This document shows, one piece after another, positions 45,297-54,885 of a stretch of 64,000 bases of DNA. This DNA comes from M0108 sp963841065. GTDB taxonomy: Bacteria; Pseudomonadota; Gammaproteobacteria; Chromatiales; Chromatiaceae. The number at the start of each line of letters is the position of its first letter. Position 1 is the stretch's first letter. The translations under genes were made by a program, and so were the position numbers. The notes under the pieces were generated by a model. It had not been told where the DNA came from, searched no databases, and saw only the letters and a list, made by a program, of their open reading frames with translations. The stretch covers positions 4,746 through 68,745 of the forward strand of contig CAWJBI010000050.1 in assembly GCA_963841065.1 (NCBI GenBank), given 5' to 3'.

Positions 45297-46320
45297 TTCT
45301 GGAATGCCCCCCATGGGATCCCCTTTCGGGTACACCCTGCCCACCGTCCGCGTCCTGATCATCGCCCTGGTCCTGGCCTTGGCCGCGGTGTTGCCGAAGG
45401 GTGCCCAGGCGGAAGGGGTTGCGGGCTCCAGGGATCCCTCACAGGTGGCGCCCCTGCGCTTCTTCGCGGTGGGCGACCTGCCCTATCACCGGGCGGAAGA
45501 GGTCCCCTTGCACGCCCTGCTGGCGGGGGCGGCCTCGGAACAACCCCCCTTTATCGTCCATGTGGGGGATATCAAATCCGGCGGCAGTCCCTGCACGGAC
45601 GAGCAGTTGCGGGGTATCGCGGCCATCTTCGAGTCCCTGCCGGTACCGGTGGCCTACACCCCGGGGGACAACGAGTGGACCGACTGCCACCGCCCCGGGG
45701 CTGGCGGACTGAACCCCCGGGACCGGCTGGCGCGCCTGAGGGCAATCTTCTACGCCGACCCGGCGGTGCTGAGGCTCGCCGCCCTCGGGGTGATCCAGGC
45801 CGATCCGAGTTATCCGGAGATCTATGGCTTTGTCGCCCGCGAGGTACTCTTCGTGTCCTTGCATATCGTCGGCAGCGAAAACGGTCTCGACGCCCCTTAT
45901 GCCGGGGCCAGGGCCGAGTTCGAGGACCGTGACGCCATCAACCAGGCCTTCTTGAACCGCATGCTCGACTCACCCGCGGGGCGGAACGCCCGAGCCCTGG
46001 TGGTACTGATCCATGCCGACCCCCTCTTCGAATCCGGCAAGGGGCCGGAGGGCTTTCAGGGTTTCAAGCAGCAACTGGTGGCCACCATGAGCCGCTTCCC
46101 GGGTCCGGTGCTGCTGATCCATGGCGATACCCATCACTTCCAACACAACCACCCCCTGCTCGACCCCGCCCAGGGCGCCCCCTTCGAGCGCTTCACCCGG
46201 GTGGAGGTCCCCGCCTCTCCCCTGGTGGGAGGTGTCTGGATCACGGTTGACCCCCGTGCGGCGGAGCCCTTTACCGCTAAGCCGGTGTATGCGGTCTCAC
46301 TGGAGACCTTGGGGAACTGA
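45283..46320 (+). CDS. Exported metallophosphoesterase-like protein
   Basis: The frame opens at a GTG inside the end of alaC; in-frame ATGs at 45304 and 45313 are alternatives and give a more typical signal peptide (VRVLIIALVLALAAVLPKGA). The mature part resembles calcineurin-like phosphoesterases: FFAVGDLPYH, IVHVGDIKSGGSPCTDEQL, YTPGDNEWTDCH and LIHGDTHHFQHNHPL carry the expected Asp, Asn and His ligands. The VHVGDIKSGG/PGDNEW variant suggests a family distinct from LpxH. The substrate is unknown. It is inserted between alaC and hom on the same strand. Confidence 0.78.
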   Translation: MSIANSGMPPMGSPFGYTLPTVRVLIIALVLALAAVLPKGAQAEGVAGSRDPSQVAPLRFFAVGDLPYHRAEEVPLHALLAGAASEQPPFIVHVGDIKSGGSPCTDEQLRGIAAIFESLPVPVAYTPGDNEWTDCHRPGAGGLNPRDRLARLRAIFYADPAVLRLAALGVIQADPSYPEIYGFVAREVLFVSLHIVGSENGLDAPYAGARAEFEDRDAINQAFLNRMLDSPAGRNARALVVLIHADPLFESGKGPEGFQGFKQQLVATMSRFPGPVLLIHGDTHHFQHNHPLLDPAQGAPFERFTRVEVPASPLVGGVWITVDPRAAEPFTAKPVYAVSLETLGN

Positions 46321-46565
46321 GCTTACCGACCAGGGCCCCCTTCGCCCCCAGGCTTCCCGCGCCCTAAGGAAGTCTTCGGTCTGCCCGGATTCCGTCCGGA
46401 TTCTCGCCTCGCTATAGCCCTGACCCTTATACTAGCCGCCTAGCATCCAGGCCCAGAGGCCATGCCGAGAAGCCTTTCCGACGGTTCTCGGTCCAGTACT
46501 GGGTGCCCCTGGCAGTTACGACGCCGCAAAGTAACCAAGCGTTTCAGATAAAGAGGAATACAGCT

Positions 46566-47879
46566 ATGGAGCCGGTGAAGATTGGATTGTTGGGATTGGG
46601 CACGGTCGGTGGCGGTACGGTCACCGTCCTGACCCGCAATGCGGCCGAGATCGCCCGCCGCGCCGGACGCGAGATCCACATCGCCCGCGCGGCGGCCATC
46701 CAGTACAACCCCGACATCCCGGGCCTCGATCAGATTGGTGAGATCGGCAACGACGGTTTCGCCCTGGTGGACGACCCGGAGATCGATATCGTCATCGAGC
46801 TCATCGGTGGCTATTCCCCCGCCCGGGAACTGGTCCTGCGGGCCATCGCCAACGGCAAGCACGTCGTCACCGCCAATAAGGCCCTCATCGCCCGCCATGG
46901 CAATGAAATCTTTGCCGCCGCCCGGGAACAGGGCGTGGTGGTGGCCTTCGAGGCCGCGGTCGCCGGCGGCGTGCCCATCATCAAGGCCCTGCGCGAGGGC
47001 CTGGCCGCCAACCATATCGAGTGGATCGCCGGCATCATCAATGGCACCGGCAACTTCATCCTCACCGAGATGCGCGACAAGGGCCGCGACTTTGCCGACG
47101 TGCTGGTGGAGGCCCAGGCCCTGGGCTATGCCGAGGCGGACCCGACCTTCGATGTCGAGGGCATCGATGCCGCCCACAAGCTCACCATCCTGGGCGCCCT
47201 GGCCTTCGGTATCCCGCTGCAATTCGAGAAGACCTTCACCGAGGGCATCTCACGCATCCAGGCCCAGGATGTCGCCTACGCGGCGGAGTTGGGTTATCGC
47301 ATCAAGCACCTGGGTATAGCGCGGCGCTCGGGGCATGGCATCGAGATGCGCGTCCACCCCACTCTCATCCCCCATCGCCGCCTCATCGCCAATGTCGATG
47401 GCGTCATGAACGCGGTGCTGGTCAAGGGCGACGCCGTGGGCCCCACCCTCTATTACGGCGCGGGGGCCGGCGCCCTGCCCACCGCCTCGGCGGTGGTGGC
47501 GGATGTCCTGGACGTCACCCGCGTCCTCACCTCCGACCCCGGCAACCGGGTGCCGCACCTCGCCTTCCAGCCGGACGAGATCGCCGATATCCCGGTGCTG
47601 GCCATGGAGGATGTCGAGACCGCCTACTATCTGCGCATCGCCGCCCTGGACCAGCCGGGCGTCATGGCCGAGATCGCGGGCATCCTGGGTTCCGAGGGCA
47701 TCAGCATCGAGGCCATCAAGCAGAAAGAGCCGGACGAGGGCGAGACCCATGTCCCCCTCATCATGCTCAGCCACCGGGTACGCGAGGGTCGCATGAACCG
47801 GGCCATCGCCCGCATCGAGGCGCTGAACACGGTCAAGGGCGAGGTCATGCGTATCCGCATGGAGACCCTCGCCGGTTGA
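46566..47879 (+). CDS. hom: Homoserine dehydrogenase
   Basis: Hom reduces aspartate semialdehyde to homoserine for threonine and methionine synthesis. The ATG at 46566 lies shortly after AAAGAGGAA and gives 437 aa, the one-domain-plus-ACT form. The NAD(P) site is KIGLLGLGTVGGGTV, the substrate region has GGYSPARELVLRAIANGKHV and VTANKALIARHG, and the core has GIINGTGNFILTEM and AEADPTFDVEGIDAAHK. A C-terminal ACT domain (about 350-435, YLRIAALDQPGVMAEIAGIL) should give feedback control by threonine. thrC is not next; an RpfE-type gene overlaps the stop. Confidence 0.96.
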   Translation: MEPVKIGLLGLGTVGGGTVTVLTRNAAEIARRAGREIHIARAAAIQYNPDIPGLDQIGEIGNDGFALVDDPEIDIVIELIGGYSPARELVLRAIANGKHVVTANKALIARHGNEIFAAAREQGVVVAFEAAVAGGVPIIKALREGLAANHIEWIAGIINGTGNFILTEMRDKGRDFADVLVEAQALGYAEADPTFDVEGIDAAHKLTILGALAFGIPLQFEKTFTEGISRIQAQDVAYAAELGYRIKHLGIARRSGHGIEMRVHPTLIPHRRLIANVDGVMNAVLVKGDAVGPTLYYGAGAGALPTASAVVADVLDVTRVLTSDPGNRVPHLAFQPDEIADIPVLAMEDVETAYYLRIAALDQPGVMAEIAGILGSEGISIEAIKQKEPDEGETHVPLIMLSHRVREGRMNRAIARIEALNTVKGEVMRIRMETLAG

Positions 47880-48991
47880 GCCGGCGCCTCGATCTCCTGG
47901 TCCCCGGCCTCTTCGGGCCGGTGCCGGTGCATCCCGCGGAGGTTCCGCCGACACCGGTCCTGTCCCGGCTTTTGGGCCGCGCTGACCGCCTGCCCGGGGC
48001 TGTCGCGGCCGATCCCTGCCGGACCCTCTTCCACCTCTTCGGCTATGCCCCCGCCTCGGATCGGGACTGCCCCAGCGGCCCCTATTGCCGCCTGGCGGAC
48101 GATCCCGGCGCCACGCCTGCCGCCTATGTCCTCCACGCCGATCCCGTCCATCTGCGGCCGGACCGGGACCGGCTGGTGCTCTTTGCCGGGCCCGACTTCG
48201 CCCCGGACCGGGCAGAGGCGGATGCCCTCGTCGCCCTCTTCAACCAGCACCTCGGCACCGATGGCCTGCGCCTCGAGGCCCCGACCCCGGAGCGCTGGTA
48301 CCTCCTGACCGAACAGCCCCCCGACCTGGTCACCCAACCCCTCGCCAACGTCCTGGGCCGGCCCATCGCCGGCCAAATGCCACAAGGACCCGAGGCCCGC
48401 CGCTGGGCCCGCTACCTCAACGAGATCCAGATGCTCTTTCACCACAGCGCGGTGAACGAGCGCCGGGAGGCGGCCGGCATCCCCACCCTCAACGGTCTCT
48501 GGCTCTGGGGCGGTGGCCAGCGATTGCCGGTCCCCGCCACGGCCCCTTATAACCGGGTCTTCAGCCCGGACCCCCTGGCCCTCGGCCTCGCCCACACCCA
48601 GGGCATCCCCACCGCGCCCCTGCCCGCGGATCTGGGAGCGGTCCTCGCCGCCGGAGATGCTTCCACCCCAACCCCGACCCCATTAGCCACCGGCGCCGAC
48701 CTCATCCACTGGTCTGGCATCTGGGAGGCGGTGCTGGCCGCGGATGGTATGGCCTGGGCGGCCTCCCTGTCCGCCCTGGAGCAGTGGCTCACCGGGCTGG
48801 ACGGTCGTGTCAGCGCCACCGGCGGGGCAGCCCCGCTCCTCAGACTTAACTTCAACCTTTATCCCGCCAACGGTGAGCACTTCCGCTACCGTCCCCACCA
48901 TCGCTATCGCTTCTGGCGCCAACAACTCGACCTCGCCCCGTGGCTGGGGGACCGCGGGGTAAGGGGCCCAGCGAACGTCAACCAGACCTGA
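47876..48991 (+). CDS. RpfE-type / putative phosphoglycerate-mutase-like protein
   Basis: Translation probably starts at TTG 47876, overlapping the hom stop, giving 371 aa. The product resembles a proteobacterial family annotated as 'regulatory protein RpfE type' or 'phosphoglycerate mutase', without firm biochemistry that I know of. Family marks include LDLLVPGLFGPVP, YVLHADPVHLRPDRDRLVLF, RRWARYLNEIQMLFHHSAVN and GIPTLNGLWLWGGG. The real start is uncertain because no ATG or GTG is well placed. Coupling with hom is implied by the overlap. Confidence 0.7.
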   Translation: MSRRLDLLVPGLFGPVPVHPAEVPPTPVLSRLLGRADRLPGAVAADPCRTLFHLFGYAPASDRDCPSGPYCRLADDPGATPAAYVLHADPVHLRPDRDRLVLFAGPDFAPDRAEADALVALFNQHLGTDGLRLEAPTPERWYLLTEQPPDLVTQPLANVLGRPIAGQMPQGPEARRWARYLNEIQMLFHHSAVNERREAAGIPTLNGLWLWGGGQRLPVPATAPYNRVFSPDPLALGLAHTQGIPTAPLPADLGAVLAAGDASTPTPTPLATGADLIHWSGIWEAVLAADGMAWAASLSALEQWLTGLDGRVSATGGAAPLLRLNFNLYPANGEHFRYRPHHRYRFWRQQLDLAPWLGDRGVRGPANVNQT

Positions 48992-49055
48992 CCGCACCTC
49001 GCCACGGTGCCCTGGTCTCCATCAGCCAGGTGGACCCTGGGATTGGCGTCCGTCG

Positions 49056-50297
49056 TCAGAGCTGGACGAGGATGGTTCCGCGTTGGCTCGGAGTAGCCTG
49101 ACCTGCATACCACAGCGAAACGGTGTAACTACGACGGCTGAATCGCAAATCCCGAATGTCGACCTCCACCCATGTCATCGGCTTACTGTCAATCCAGGTT
49201 CCGGTATTCGCATAAATCCTGCCTGGCCAACCGAATCGCTGCCAGAGAAGTGGCTTATGGGTGTGCCCAAACAGCACGATGCGCGGCGTGAAGGGGTAGC
49301 GATCCTTGATTTTATTAGGCATTTTAAACAACAGGTTGGCGCTGTTTATCATGTAACCCAATTCGTTCAACAAGGCCATGTCCGGCAAGACGATGTTTTG
49401 CCGATCCGGCCAGGCGGACATGATGGCGGCGTACAGGCGGGTGACATCCGCGACGGTGGGATCGGGAACGAAGCCGTCTTTTCCCTGCATGACAAAGAGA
49501 TCCTCCGGCCCCTTACCCGCCCAGAGGGCGATGGCGTTGAAGATGGCCGCAATCAGGAGATCCTGTCTGTCGGCTGATTGGGGTAAGTCCCTGAGGTGTG
49601 GTTTTACAAAATGTTCGATGATGTCAGGCGAGGTATAGATGGTACCTTCTGCTTGAGACTGGGATGCGGCCAAACGGGTAATGAAGTAACCCAAGGGCAA
49701 GTGACTTCCGCCATGACTCCAGATGTCTGGGGCGTTGAAGAGGGTATAGCGATGGCCATGTTCAGCCCAAAGCACATCATCGAGCGTGTAGGCGCCCAGG
49801 CCGGGCTCGTCGGAGTTAATCACCATGCCGGGGAATGTATCTTCGATCAGCAGCTTGGCCGCGGGTTCGAATGACAGCAGGTCATGGTTGCCCGTAACGT
49901 AGGTGACCTGGATAGAGGGATTCTCACAGATTTCCTGCAAGGCGGTTACGACCGGCTGGTTGTGCTCCGCATCAAGGATCTCCTCGAATGTTGTTGGCAC
50001 ATCCTCGATGGGAACCATCCAGTCATCGAGGAGATCACCGAGGATCACCAGTTCCGAGACGTCATGGCGGGCGTTCAGCGCATGAAGGTAATTGGCGAGG
50101 GGGCCGATGTGCTCATACATCCAGGAAGTGCTGGCATCGGCACTGAGGTGAATATCGCTGATGAAGACGACTTTTCTGCGTCCGCCGCCCTGTACGAGGC
50201 CTGACGCCAGGAACCGAGTCTTGGCAAGTGCCGGGGCAGCCAGTCCCGCCATGGCGCCCGCCAGTAAGACATGGGTTAGAAATTCGCGACGTTTCAT
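49056..50297 (-). CDS. Tat-exported metallophosphoesterase (413 aa)
   Basis: The N-terminus MKRREFLTHVLLAGAMAGLA is a twin-arginine signal, so the protein should be exported folded with its metals. Calcineurin-fold ligands are in VVFISDIHLSADAS, LVILGDLLDDWMVP, VTYVTGNHDLLSFEP, WAEHGHRYTLFN and IVLFGHTHKPLLW. An insertion between about 220 and 320 is helical and specific to this subgroup. The substrate is unknown; a periplasmic phosphodiester or nucleotide is plausible. Its stop faces the RpfE-type gene. Confidence 0.82.
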   Translation of the reverse strand: MKRREFLTHVLLAGAMAGLAAPALAKTRFLASGLVQGGGRRKVVFISDIHLSADASTSWMYEHIGPLANYLHALNARHDVSELVILGDLLDDWMVPIEDVPTTFEEILDAEHNQPVVTALQEICENPSIQVTYVTGNHDLLSFEPAAKLLIEDTFPGMVINSDEPGLGAYTLDDVLWAEHGHRYTLFNAPDIWSHGGSHLPLGYFITRLAASQSQAEGTIYTSPDIIEHFVKPHLRDLPQSADRQDLLIAAIFNAIALWAGKGPEDLFVMQGKDGFVPDPTVADVTRLYAAIMSAWPDRQNIVLPDMALLNELGYMINSANLLFKMPNKIKDRYPFTPRIVLFGHTHKPLLWQRFGWPGRIYANTGTWIDSKPMTWVEVDIRDLRFSRRSYTVSLWYAGQATPSQRGTILVQL

Positions 50298-50610
50298 ATC
50301 ATCCCCCTGCTGGATAAGCTGTATTGAGGTGGCTTGGGCTTAGGGTACCGCCCTCTGAAAGTTTAGGACGGTCAGCCGGGGACTGCCGAAATGTACCAGG
50401 AAGTCCGCGAATCCAGGGTTCATCCCCAGGCGGCTGGCAATGGCCTTCGGCACTTGTGGTCAGGGTTTGGCGGGGATGGGCAGGGTATCAACATCCCTTC
50501 GGTCTGTTGGACTTTCGGTTTGCGCAGAGGGGTGGAATTTCACGCAGGATCATGAAAAACGGTCAATCCTTGACCGCTTATGGCATTCCGAAGGCATGTC
50601 CGCCGGGCTC
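50298..50610 (+). other. Intergenic region
   Basis: About 310 bases between two minus-strand genes. No ORF, tRNA or clear terminator was seen. It presumably contains the promoter of the Tat-exported phosphoesterase. Confidence 0.4.
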
Positions 50611-52080
50611 TCAGGCCGCCTGAACTCCCGGCCCCACCTCCAGGCACACGTACTTGATCTCCAGGTACTCCTCGATGCCGTAGCGGGAGCCCTCGCGGCC
50701 CAGGCCGGATTGCTTGACGCCGCCGAAGGGGGCGACGGCGGTGGAAACCAGGCCAGTGTTGATGCCGACCAGGCCGTACTCCAGGGCCTCGGAGACCCGC
50801 CAGGCGCGGGCCAGGTCGCGGGTGAAGAAGTAGGCCGCCAGGCCGAATTCGGTGGCGTTGGCCAGGTTGATGGCCTCGGCCTCGGTCTGAAAGCGGAAGA
50901 GGGGGGCGACCGGGCCGAAGGTCTCCTCCCGGGCCACCAGCATCCCGGCGTCCACGTCCGCCAGCACCGTGGGCTGAAAGAAGGTGCCGCCCAGGGCGTG
51001 GCGTGCCCCGCCGGCCAGCAGGCAGGCGCCCTTGTCGAGGGCATCGGCGATGTGGGCCTCGACCTTCGCGACCGCCGCCTGGTTGATGAGGGGCCCCTGG
51101 ACCACCCCCGACTCCAGACCGGGGCCAACCTTGAGCTCGCCGGCCTGTTCCGCCAGGCGGGCGGCGAAGTCGTCATAGATGCCGTCCTGGACCAGGAAGC
51201 GATTGGCGCAGACGCAGGTCTGGCCGGTGTTGCGGTACTTGGATTGGATGGCGCCCGCCACCGCCGCCTCCAGGTCGGCGTCGTCGAAGACGATGAAGGG
51301 GGCGTTGCCGCCCAGTTCCAGGGACAGCTTCTTGAGGGTATCGGCGCACTGGCGCATCAGCAGCTTGCCCACCGCCGTGGAGCCGGTGAAGCTCAACTTG
51401 CGCACCACCGGATTGCTGGTCAACTCCTGGCCGATAGGTCCGGAGGCGCCGGTGATGACGTTGAAGACCCCCGCCGGGATGCCGGCCCGTTCCGCCAGCA
51501 CCGCCAGGGCCAGGGCCGACAGGGGCGTCTCGGAGGCAGGCCTGGCCACCAGGGTGCAACCCGCCGCCAGGGCCGCGGCGGCCTTGCGGGTGAGCATGGC
51601 GGAGGGGAAGTTCCAGGGGGTGATGGCGGCGCAGACGCCGATGGGCTGCTTGAGCACCAGGATGCGCTTGTCCGCCAGGTGCGGCGGGATGATGTCGCCA
51701 TAGACCCGGCGCCCTTCCTCGGCGAACCAGTCGATGAAGGAGGCGGCATAGGCGATCTCGCCGCGCGCCTCCGCCAGGGGCTTGCCCTGTTCGGCGGTCA
51801 TGATGCGGGCCAGGTCCTCCTGACTTTCCAGCATCAGGTCGTGCCAGAGGCGCAGTCGCTGGCTACGCTCGCCGGCGGTAAGGACGCGCCAGGCCGGCCA
51901 GGCCGCCTCCGCCGCCTGGATGGCGCGCCGGGTCTCCGCGATGCCCATATCGGGAACTTCGGCGATGACCTCGCCGTTGGCGGGATCGGTCACCATCAGG
52001 GTGAGCCCCGAGTCCGCGTCGACCCATTCGCCACCCAGGTAAGCCTGCCGCCGCAGGAGATCGTGATCCTGGATTTTCAT
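50611..52080 (-). CDS. gabD: Succinate-semialdehyde dehydrogenase (GabD-type aldehyde dehydrogenase)
   Basis: This is an NAD(P)-dependent aldehyde dehydrogenase closest in pattern to GabD, which oxidises succinate semialdehyde to succinate. From the ATG at 52080 (after GGAGAAAGACAG) it encodes 489 aa. Motifs are QPIGVCAAITPWNFPSAML, KLSFTGSTAVGKLLM (cofactor loop), KLSLELGGNAPFIVFDDAD (Glu general base) and NTGQTCVCANRFLVQDG with the catalytic Cys. EETFGPVAPLFRFQ and GGVKQSGLGREGSRYG near the end fit GabD. Substrate assignment rests on similarity only. Confidence 0.9.
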   Translation of the reverse strand: MKIQDHDLLRRQAYLGGEWVDADSGLTLMVTDPANGEVIAEVPDMGIAETRRAIQAAEAAWPAWRVLTAGERSQRLRLWHDLMLESQEDLARIMTAEQGKPLAEARGEIAYAASFIDWFAEEGRRVYGDIIPPHLADKRILVLKQPIGVCAAITPWNFPSAMLTRKAAAALAAGCTLVARPASETPLSALALAVLAERAGIPAGVFNVITGASGPIGQELTSNPVVRKLSFTGSTAVGKLLMRQCADTLKKLSLELGGNAPFIVFDDADLEAAVAGAIQSKYRNTGQTCVCANRFLVQDGIYDDFAARLAEQAGELKVGPGLESGVVQGPLINQAAVAKVEAHIADALDKGACLLAGGARHALGGTFFQPTVLADVDAGMLVAREETFGPVAPLFRFQTEAEAINLANATEFGLAAYFFTRDLARAWRVSEALEYGLVGINTGLVSTAVAPFGGVKQSGLGREGSRYGIEEYLEIKYVCLEVGPGVQAA

Positions 52081-52141
52081 CTGTCTTTCTCCCCGCCTGA
52101 AACCGATGAGGATCAGCTCACGGGATGTGAGCGCCGCTGTA

Positions 52142-53533
52142 CTAGATGACCTTGGAGAAGCCGGCAACGGCCTCGGGGCCATTGCGGTAGGCGTCGAAGG
52201 CCATGCAGATGTTGCGGATCAGTAGCCGGCCGCGGGGCAGGACCCGGATGCCCTGGTCGTCCATCTCCAGCAGGCCATCCGCCTGCATGGGTTGGAGCCG
52301 GGGCAGGTCCTCGGCGAAGTAGGCCCCGAAGTCGATACCCCAGCGGTCCGCTATATCCGCGTAATTCAGGGCGAAGTGACAGATCAGCTTGGTGATGGTG
52401 TCGCGGCGGATCTCGTCGTCCCGGCTCAGCTCGATGCCCCGGAAGACGGGCAGGCGCCCGGCGTCGATATCGGCGTAATACTCGGCCAGCTCGCGCCGGT
52501 TCTGGGCATAGGTGTTGTCGATCTTGCCGATCGAGGTGACGCCGATGCCAATCAGGTCGCAATCGGCGTGGGTCGAGTAACCCTGAAAATTACGGTAGAG
52601 GGTGCCATCGCGCTGGGCCAGGGCCAGTTCGTCGTCCGGGCGGGCAAAGTGGTCCATGCCGATATAGACATAGCCGGCCGCCGCCAGCTTGTCGCCGGTG
52701 GCGCGCAGGATGTCCAGCTTGATCGGGGCCGTGGGCAACTGGTCGGGGTCGATGCGCCGCTGCGGCTTGAAGCGTTGGGGCAAGTGGGCGTAGTTGAAGA
52801 TCGAGAGGCGGTCCGGGGCGAAGGCCAGGACCTGGTCCAGGGTGCGCTCGAAGCCCGCCACGCTTTGATGGGGCAGGCCATAGATGAGATCGATGCTGAG
52901 GGAGCGGAAGCCCTGGGCACGTGCCGCCTCCAGGACCGCCAGGGTCTCCGCCTCGGTCTGGATGCGGTTGACGGCCTTCTGGACCAAGGGGTCAAAGTCC
53001 TGGACCCCCAGGCTCATGCGGTTGAAGCCGAGTTGGCGCAGCAGGGCGACACTTTCGGGGCTGGCCTCCCGGGGATCGATCTCGATGGAATACTCGCCCA
53101 CCTCGTCGTCCGCCAGATTGAACCAGCGCCGGGTCTGGTCCATCAGTTCCCGCATCTGATCCTGACTGATGAAGGTTGGGGTGCCGCCGCCCCAATGCAG
53201 TTGCTCGACCCGGCGGCCTGGGCCGAAGAGGGCGCTTTGCATCTCCAGTTCGCGATAGACCCGGTTCAGGTAGGGCTGGGCCAGGGTACGGTCCTTGGTC
53301 GCCACCTTGTTACAGGCGCAGTAAAAGCAGACCGTGTCGCAGAAAGGGATGTGGAAATAGAGTGACAGGGGTCGATCGGCCTGGTTGCTCCGTTCGCAGG
53401 CGGCGCGGTATTGAGTCTCGCCGAAGCCTTCATGGAACTCCACCGCGGTGGGGTAAGAGGTGTAGCGCGGGCCGCTCTGGTCGTAGCGGCGGATCAGATC
53501 CAAATCGAATTCGATGCGTTGGTCAACGGCCAT
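52142..53533 (-). CDS. hemN: Oxygen-independent coproporphyrinogen III oxidase
   Basis: HemN is a radical SAM enzyme that makes protoporphyrinogen without O2, useful in anoxic growth. From the ATG at 53533 (after GGAGGACTAGC) it encodes 463 aa. The [4Fe-4S] site is PFCDTVCFYCACNKV near residue 60, and the GGGTP SAM motif is LHWGGGTPTFISQDQ. IDPREASPESVALLRQLGFN and SIDLIYGLPHQSVAGF are typical. It is the last gene of a tight prmB-hypothetical-hemN cluster, with 1 bp between the hypothetical stop and this start. Confidence 0.95.
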   Translation of the reverse strand: MAVDQRIEFDLDLIRRYDQSGPRYTSYPTAVEFHEGFGETQYRAACERSNQADRPLSLYFHIPFCDTVCFYCACNKVATKDRTLAQPYLNRVYRELEMQSALFGPGRRVEQLHWGGGTPTFISQDQMRELMDQTRRWFNLADDEVGEYSIEIDPREASPESVALLRQLGFNRMSLGVQDFDPLVQKAVNRIQTEAETLAVLEAARAQGFRSLSIDLIYGLPHQSVAGFERTLDQVLAFAPDRLSIFNYAHLPQRFKPQRRIDPDQLPTAPIKLDILRATGDKLAAAGYVYIGMDHFARPDDELALAQRDGTLYRNFQGYSTHADCDLIGIGVTSIGKIDNTYAQNRRELAEYYADIDAGRLPVFRGIELSRDDEIRRDTITKLICHFALNYADIADRWGIDFGAYFAEDLPRLQPMQADGLLEMDDQGIRVLPRGRLLIRNICMAFDAYRNGPEAVAGFSKVI

Positions 53534-53534
53534 G

Positions 53535-53855
53535 CTAGTCCTCCCCATCCAGGTCAAGACCCCGGCGGTGGGTTTCGTTGATCTGCTTGAGCAGGGGGTG
53601 AAAGGGGATCTGGTCGGCGTAGCGTGTCGCCAGGTCCATGAAGGGTAAGTCCTCGCGCCCGAACAGGTAGTTACCCTCGAGCATGGACTGGTGAAGGGCT
53701 AGGATGCCTTGTTGCAAGGGGTCCAGAAAAGCCGGGAAGCGGTTGAGGTCTTCCAGTTCGAACTCCAGGCATTCGCGCAGGTCGCCAACCTCGAACACGG
53801 CCTGGCGCACCCACTCCACGTACTCATCGGCGGTCTTGGCTCGTCTCAGGGTCAT
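53535..53855 (-). CDS. Conserved-type hypothetical protein between prmB and hemN (106 aa)
   Basis: The ATG overlaps the prmB stop (ATGA), and the gene ends 1 bp before hemN, so all three are co-translated. The product is acidic, mostly helical and soluble: MTLRRAKTADEYVEWVRQAV, RECLEFELEDLNRFPAFLDP, HQSMLEGNYLFGREDLPFMD. No catalytic motif or Cys is present. It may be a helper for one of its neighbours, but no function is known to me. Confidence 0.78.
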   Translation of the reverse strand: MTLRRAKTADEYVEWVRQAVFEVGDLRECLEFELEDLNRFPAFLDPLQQGILALHQSMLEGNYLFGREDLPFMDLATRYADQIPFHPLLKQINETHRRGLDLDGED

Positions 53856-54778
53856 GGTGCTGTCATCTCGCGGGCAAACAGGGGCTGATATTCGAGCAGG
53901 CTCGGCCGATCGAGGAGGAAGACGCCCTCGCCACCGCGCTCAAACTCGATCCACATAAAGGCTATTTCCGGGAAGAGGGCTTCCAGGGCCGGGGCTGTCT
54001 TACCTACCTCGACAATCAGGACGCCGTCCTCGTTCAGGAAGCGCGGGGCCTCGCGGAGGATGCGGAGGACCAGGTCCAGGCCATTCGCGCCGCTAGCCAG
54101 GCCCAGGCGGGGCTCGCGGTGGTATTCGGCGGGCAGGGCCGCCAGTTCCTCGGCGGAGACATAGGGCGGGTTAGTGACAATGACATCGTATTTCTGCACG
54201 CCCAAACCCGCGAAGAGGTCGGACTCCACTACCCTCACCCGATCTTCCAGGCCCTGAGCCGCGATATTGCGGGCGGCCACCGCCAGGGCGGCGGGAGAGA
54301 TATCGGCCAGGTCAACGTCGGCGTCTGGCAGATAAACGGCGGCGGCAATGCCGATACAACCGCTGCCGGTGCATAGATCGAGCACTCGGGCGATGGTATC
54401 AGGATCCACCCAGGGCCCAAAGCCTGTCTCCACCAATTCCGCCAGGGGCGAGCGTGGCACCAGGACGTTCTCGTCCACATAGAATTCCAGCCCGGCGAAC
54501 CAGGCCTGGTGGGTGAGATAGGCCGCCGGAACCCGTTCCAGGATGCGCCGCTCGAAGAGATCGACGATGGCCACCCGTTCGTCGTCCGTGAGGCGACAGT
54601 CGTGGAAACTGGCGGGCAGGTCCGGGGGCAGGCTCAAGGCGAACAGCACCAGATGCGCGGCTTCGTCCAGGGCGTTGTCGGTGCCGTGACCAAAGAAGAG
54701 GCCGGCCCTGTTAAAGCGGCTGGCGCCCCAGCGGATGTAATCCTGAATAGTCGTGAGGCCGTCGGGGGGGCTTGCCAT
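53852..54778 (-). CDS. prmB: Ribosomal protein L3 glutamine N5-methyltransferase
   Basis: PrmB methylates a glutamine of ribosomal protein L3. The 308-aa product has an N-terminal helical domain, then a Rossmann fold with VLDLCTGSGCIGIAAA and the NPPY active-site motif in VIVTNPPYVSAEELAALPAE. The preceding FYVDENVLVPRSPLAELVET and the C-terminal half match PrmB rather than PrmC (which acts on release factors). It is first in the prmB-hypothetical-hemN cluster; iscR lies upstream on the same strand, 107 bp away. Confidence 0.92.
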   Translation of the reverse strand: MASPPDGLTTIQDYIRWGASRFNRAGLFFGHGTDNALDEAAHLVLFALSLPPDLPASFHDCRLTDDERVAIVDLFERRILERVPAAYLTHQAWFAGLEFYVDENVLVPRSPLAELVETGFGPWVDPDTIARVLDLCTGSGCIGIAAAVYLPDADVDLADISPAALAVAARNIAAQGLEDRVRVVESDLFAGLGVQKYDVIVTNPPYVSAEELAALPAEYHREPRLGLASGANGLDLVLRILREAPRFLNEDGVLIVEVGKTAPALEALFPEIAFMWIEFERGGEGVFLLDRPSLLEYQPLFAREMTAP

Positions 54779-54885
54779 GCGTGATTGGAGTCAGCAGGTT
54801 AAGAAAGGGGGAGGGTGGGGAGGGCCGGGGTAGCCGGTCCGGGGAACCCGTGGGGACACTCCCGGCCAGGGGGCCAGGACCGGGA

